The position numbers and the translations under genes are program-made. The notes under the pieces were generated by a model. It had not been told where the DNA came from. It made no database searches and saw only the letters and a program-made list of their open reading frames with translations. Source: an uncultured beta proteobacterium (GTDB taxonomy: Bacteria > Pseudomonadota > Gammaproteobacteria > Burkholderiales > Rhodocyclaceae). Taken from it: a stretch of DNA of 5,313 bases. The stretch lies in assembly GCA_903910495.1 (NCBI GenBank), contig CAIVZW010000462.1, positions 1 to 5,313 of the forward strand, given 5' to 3'. Of the stretch, positions 4,143-5,313 are shown one piece after another. The first letter of the stretch is position 1, and every line of letters begins with the position of its first letter.

Positions 4143-5115
4143 ACTGCGATCATGGAAAGAGGAGGTCAGCCCCGATCTGGCAGAAAGCCGCGTCAAATGG
4201 CTCCGCCAGCAGATACTTGCCGCCGATAACGCCATCGAAGCTCAGCAAAGGATCATCGCTGTCGACGGCCCTCTCCTTGCATATGCCCTCTCCATAGACA
4301 GTCTCCGCGCTTCGCAGCGTGATCTCGAAAACGAACTCGCGGAAGTGATGCAGCAGCGCGAATTCGAAGTCGTGAACTTCGCATTGGGGGGACGGCGGTA
4401 CGACCAGCACCGAGCTGGTGCAGCAGCGTTGGCTGAGGTTCTGGCCAACATGCAGCACTTGTACGAGCGAGTCGCTCAGGCAATTTCTACCGCGAAGATC
4501 ACAAAGAAAATTCAGGAGAACGTTCTAGCTAACGCCCAACTCGAGGTTGCCGGCTTTTTCTCCTCTTCGTTCGGTATTCGGTTCGCAACGCGCACGAACG
4601 TGCAGATAACCGGCGATAGTCTCGCCGATTCGGCACTTGACGCAACGTTCGATCTCATTAATGCGCAAAACCCCGTGGATCAAGCAGCTCGACTCGGGAC
4701 GCGAGTTCTCTCCCGTTACCGTAGCTTGGTAAAGACGCTAGTCCAGGCGCAAGCCGAGCCGAAGGCGCAGTGGACAACGCCGACCGGGGATGAACGCGAG
4801 TGGAATTGCTCGTTCGACGACCTAACAGTCCTTTACAACCGACTTTCCAGTATAGAGATCCGCAAACCCCGAACGGTGACTTCTGTCGGTTTTCTTTCCG
4901 GCGCTAACTTGAGGCGACACCGTTTCGAGCTTCAGAGCGACCTGGGAAACATCACAGGGACTGCCTCGGCAGATTTGAAGGATAAGATCACCCAAAATTT
5001 CGGGACCGTTTGCCAAGTCACCTATGTGGAAACTTCGTTTATGGATGAGACCACTGAGCAGGAAAAATTCAATAGAACGCTCATTAACGTCGAGCCACTA
5101 AAACCGCTGAGATAA
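4126..5115 (+). CDS. Uncharacterised partner protein of the nucleotidyltransferase, 329 aa
   Basis: No named family is assigned. Residues 18-78 are long, charged helices, probably coiled coil (SRVKWLRQQILAADNAIEAQ and SLRASQRDLENELAEVMQQ). A compact part follows: a strand FEVVNFALGG, a helix LAEVLANMQHLYERVAQAIS (101-120), and the motif FFSSSFGIRF (143-152). This pattern recalls, from memory, a group of unstudied bacterial proteins with a hydrophobic helix containing a conserved Gln and a later F-x-G/S-S-F-G strand. Helices around 165-208 come next. Residues 250-325 (VGFLSGANLRRHRFELQSD, then NITGTASADLKDKI and VCQVTYVE) look like a small beta-barrel of the kind that binds nucleic acid or protein. 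There is no signal peptide or membrane span, so the protein is cytoplasmic. The 17-base overlap with the nucleotidyltransferase and matching codon use suggest they act together. It could be the effector, the target or the neutralising partner. Confidence 0.85.
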   Translation: MQPLAELRSWKEEVSPDLAESRVKWLRQQILAADNAIEAQQRIIAVDGPLLAYALSIDSLRASQRDLENELAEVMQQREFEVVNFALGGRRYDQHRAGAAALAEVLANMQHLYERVAQAISTAKITKKIQENVLANAQLEVAGFFSSSFGIRFATRTNVQITGDSLADSALDATFDLINAQNPVDQAARLGTRVLSRYRSLVKTLVQAQAEPKAQWTTPTGDEREWNCSFDDLTVLYNRLSSIEIRKPRTVTSVGFLSGANLRRHRFELQSDLGNITGTASADLKDKITQNFGTVCQVTYVETSFMDETTEQEKFNRTLINVEPLKPLR

Positions 5116-5138
5116 GATGGTTGCAATAAGTGACCAAA

Positions 5139-5313
5139 ATGGTTAATAATCTAGATCCGAGGAGGCTCGTCAGTGGCGAATACCGCCTCACAAAATCCGG
5201 TGGTCGGGCTCGCGTTAGAAACGGACCAATTTACGACCTGAGCATCGTCAAGCAGCTAGTACAGCAATTCGGATTGCATGTTGTTATCAACGCAACAAAC
5301 GCTATGGCGACAA
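5139..5313 (+). CDS. N-terminus of a third operon gene, possibly an MqsR-type toxin (partial)
   Basis: From ATG 5139 the frame stays open to the window edge (58 codons). No strong ribosome-binding site precedes it; GTG 5130 is an in-frame alternative. The first 30 residues are basic (DPRRLVSGEYRLTKSGGRARV). They are followed by IYDLSIVKQLVQQFGLHVVI and NATNAMAT. The Y-x-L-x-x-V-K-x-L-V block, followed by a short strand and T/N-A repeats, recalls the start of MqsR-family toxins, which are mRNA-cleaving RelE-like ribonucleases that act in the cytoplasm with an antitoxin. The N-terminal extension is longer than usual for MqsR, and the catalytic part lies beyond the window, so the assignment is tentative. 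The gap of 23 bases after the partner gene's stop suggests the same transcript. Confidence 0.5.
   Translation, partial: MVNNLDPRRLVSGEYRLTKSGGRARVRNGPIYDLSIVKQLVQQFGLHVVINATNAMAT
5159..5241 (+). other. Strong Shine-Dalgarno with a 22-codon micro-frame overlapping the third gene
   Basis: GAGGAGG at 5159-5165 is the best ribosome-binding site in the right part of the window and lies seven bases before GTG 5173. That start gives only MANTASQNPVV and 11 more residues before TGA at 5239-5241, in a different phase from the longer frame starting at 5139. It may be a leader peptide, a frameshift trace, or chance sequence in the Arg-Arg codons. Confidence 0.3.

Noticed and set aside
3697..4483. Several minus-strand frames opposite the accessory operon
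   Set aside because: They overlap strong coding genes, have skewed Arg/Ser/Cys composition and lack start signals.
1..5313. tRNA, rRNA, CRISPR array, complete insertion sequence
   Set aside because: No cloverleaf, no regularly spaced long repeats and no transposase frame were seen on either strand.

Overview
The window reads as a decayed, mosaic prophage from a Gram-negative proteobacterium, followed by a small accessory operon. The G+C content is roughly balanced, Shine-Dalgarno sequences of the AGGA type precede most genes, and the tail and packaging genes resemble those of lambda-like siphophages of Beta/Gammaproteobacteria (Xanthomonadaceae or Burkholderiales are plausible). No sequence comparison was possible, so the host is an inference and no gene symbols are given.

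Left part (1-1815), tail-module debris. The window opens in the last codons of a tail tape-measure-like gene. This tail is cut by an in-frame TAA and then continues to a terminal MRRGGAFARG. A 216-residue unrecognised protein (285-935) follows. Directly behind it is a second, diverged copy of the tape-measure end (MRRAGAFARS, stop at 971-973). Next comes the start of a tail gene that stops after 58 codons (1001-1177). It is joined by a GTGA overlap to a 213-residue protein (1174-1815) that may have an Ntn-hydrolase-like fold.

Middle part (1816-2807). A 110-residue unrecognised protein (1844-2176) carries a tandem Ile-Pro-Thr repeat encoded by iteron-like ATCCCGACA units. It is followed by a well-formed Nu1-like terminase small subunit (2205-2807). 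No large terminase subunit follows. Packaging genes normally lie far from the tail end, so this order implies deletion and rearrangement.

Gap (2808-3581). About 770 bases hold no convincing gene. They contain a 16-bp dyad next to a T run and a striking imperfect inverted repeat at 3085-3174, whose end motif recurs once more in direct orientation. This looks like a site-specific recombinase target or the end of a mobile element.

Right part (3582-5313), accessory operon. A TTG-started nucleotidyltransferase-like protein of the DUF6932 type (3582-4142) overlaps a 329-residue uncharacterised partner (4126-5115). A third gene, cut by the window edge, starts about 25 bases later and resembles the N-terminus of an MqsR-type toxin. 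The tight coupling, the nucleotidyltransferase fold and the position beside phage debris make this the best candidate for an undescribed toxin-antitoxin or phage-defence unit. That function is inferred, not shown.
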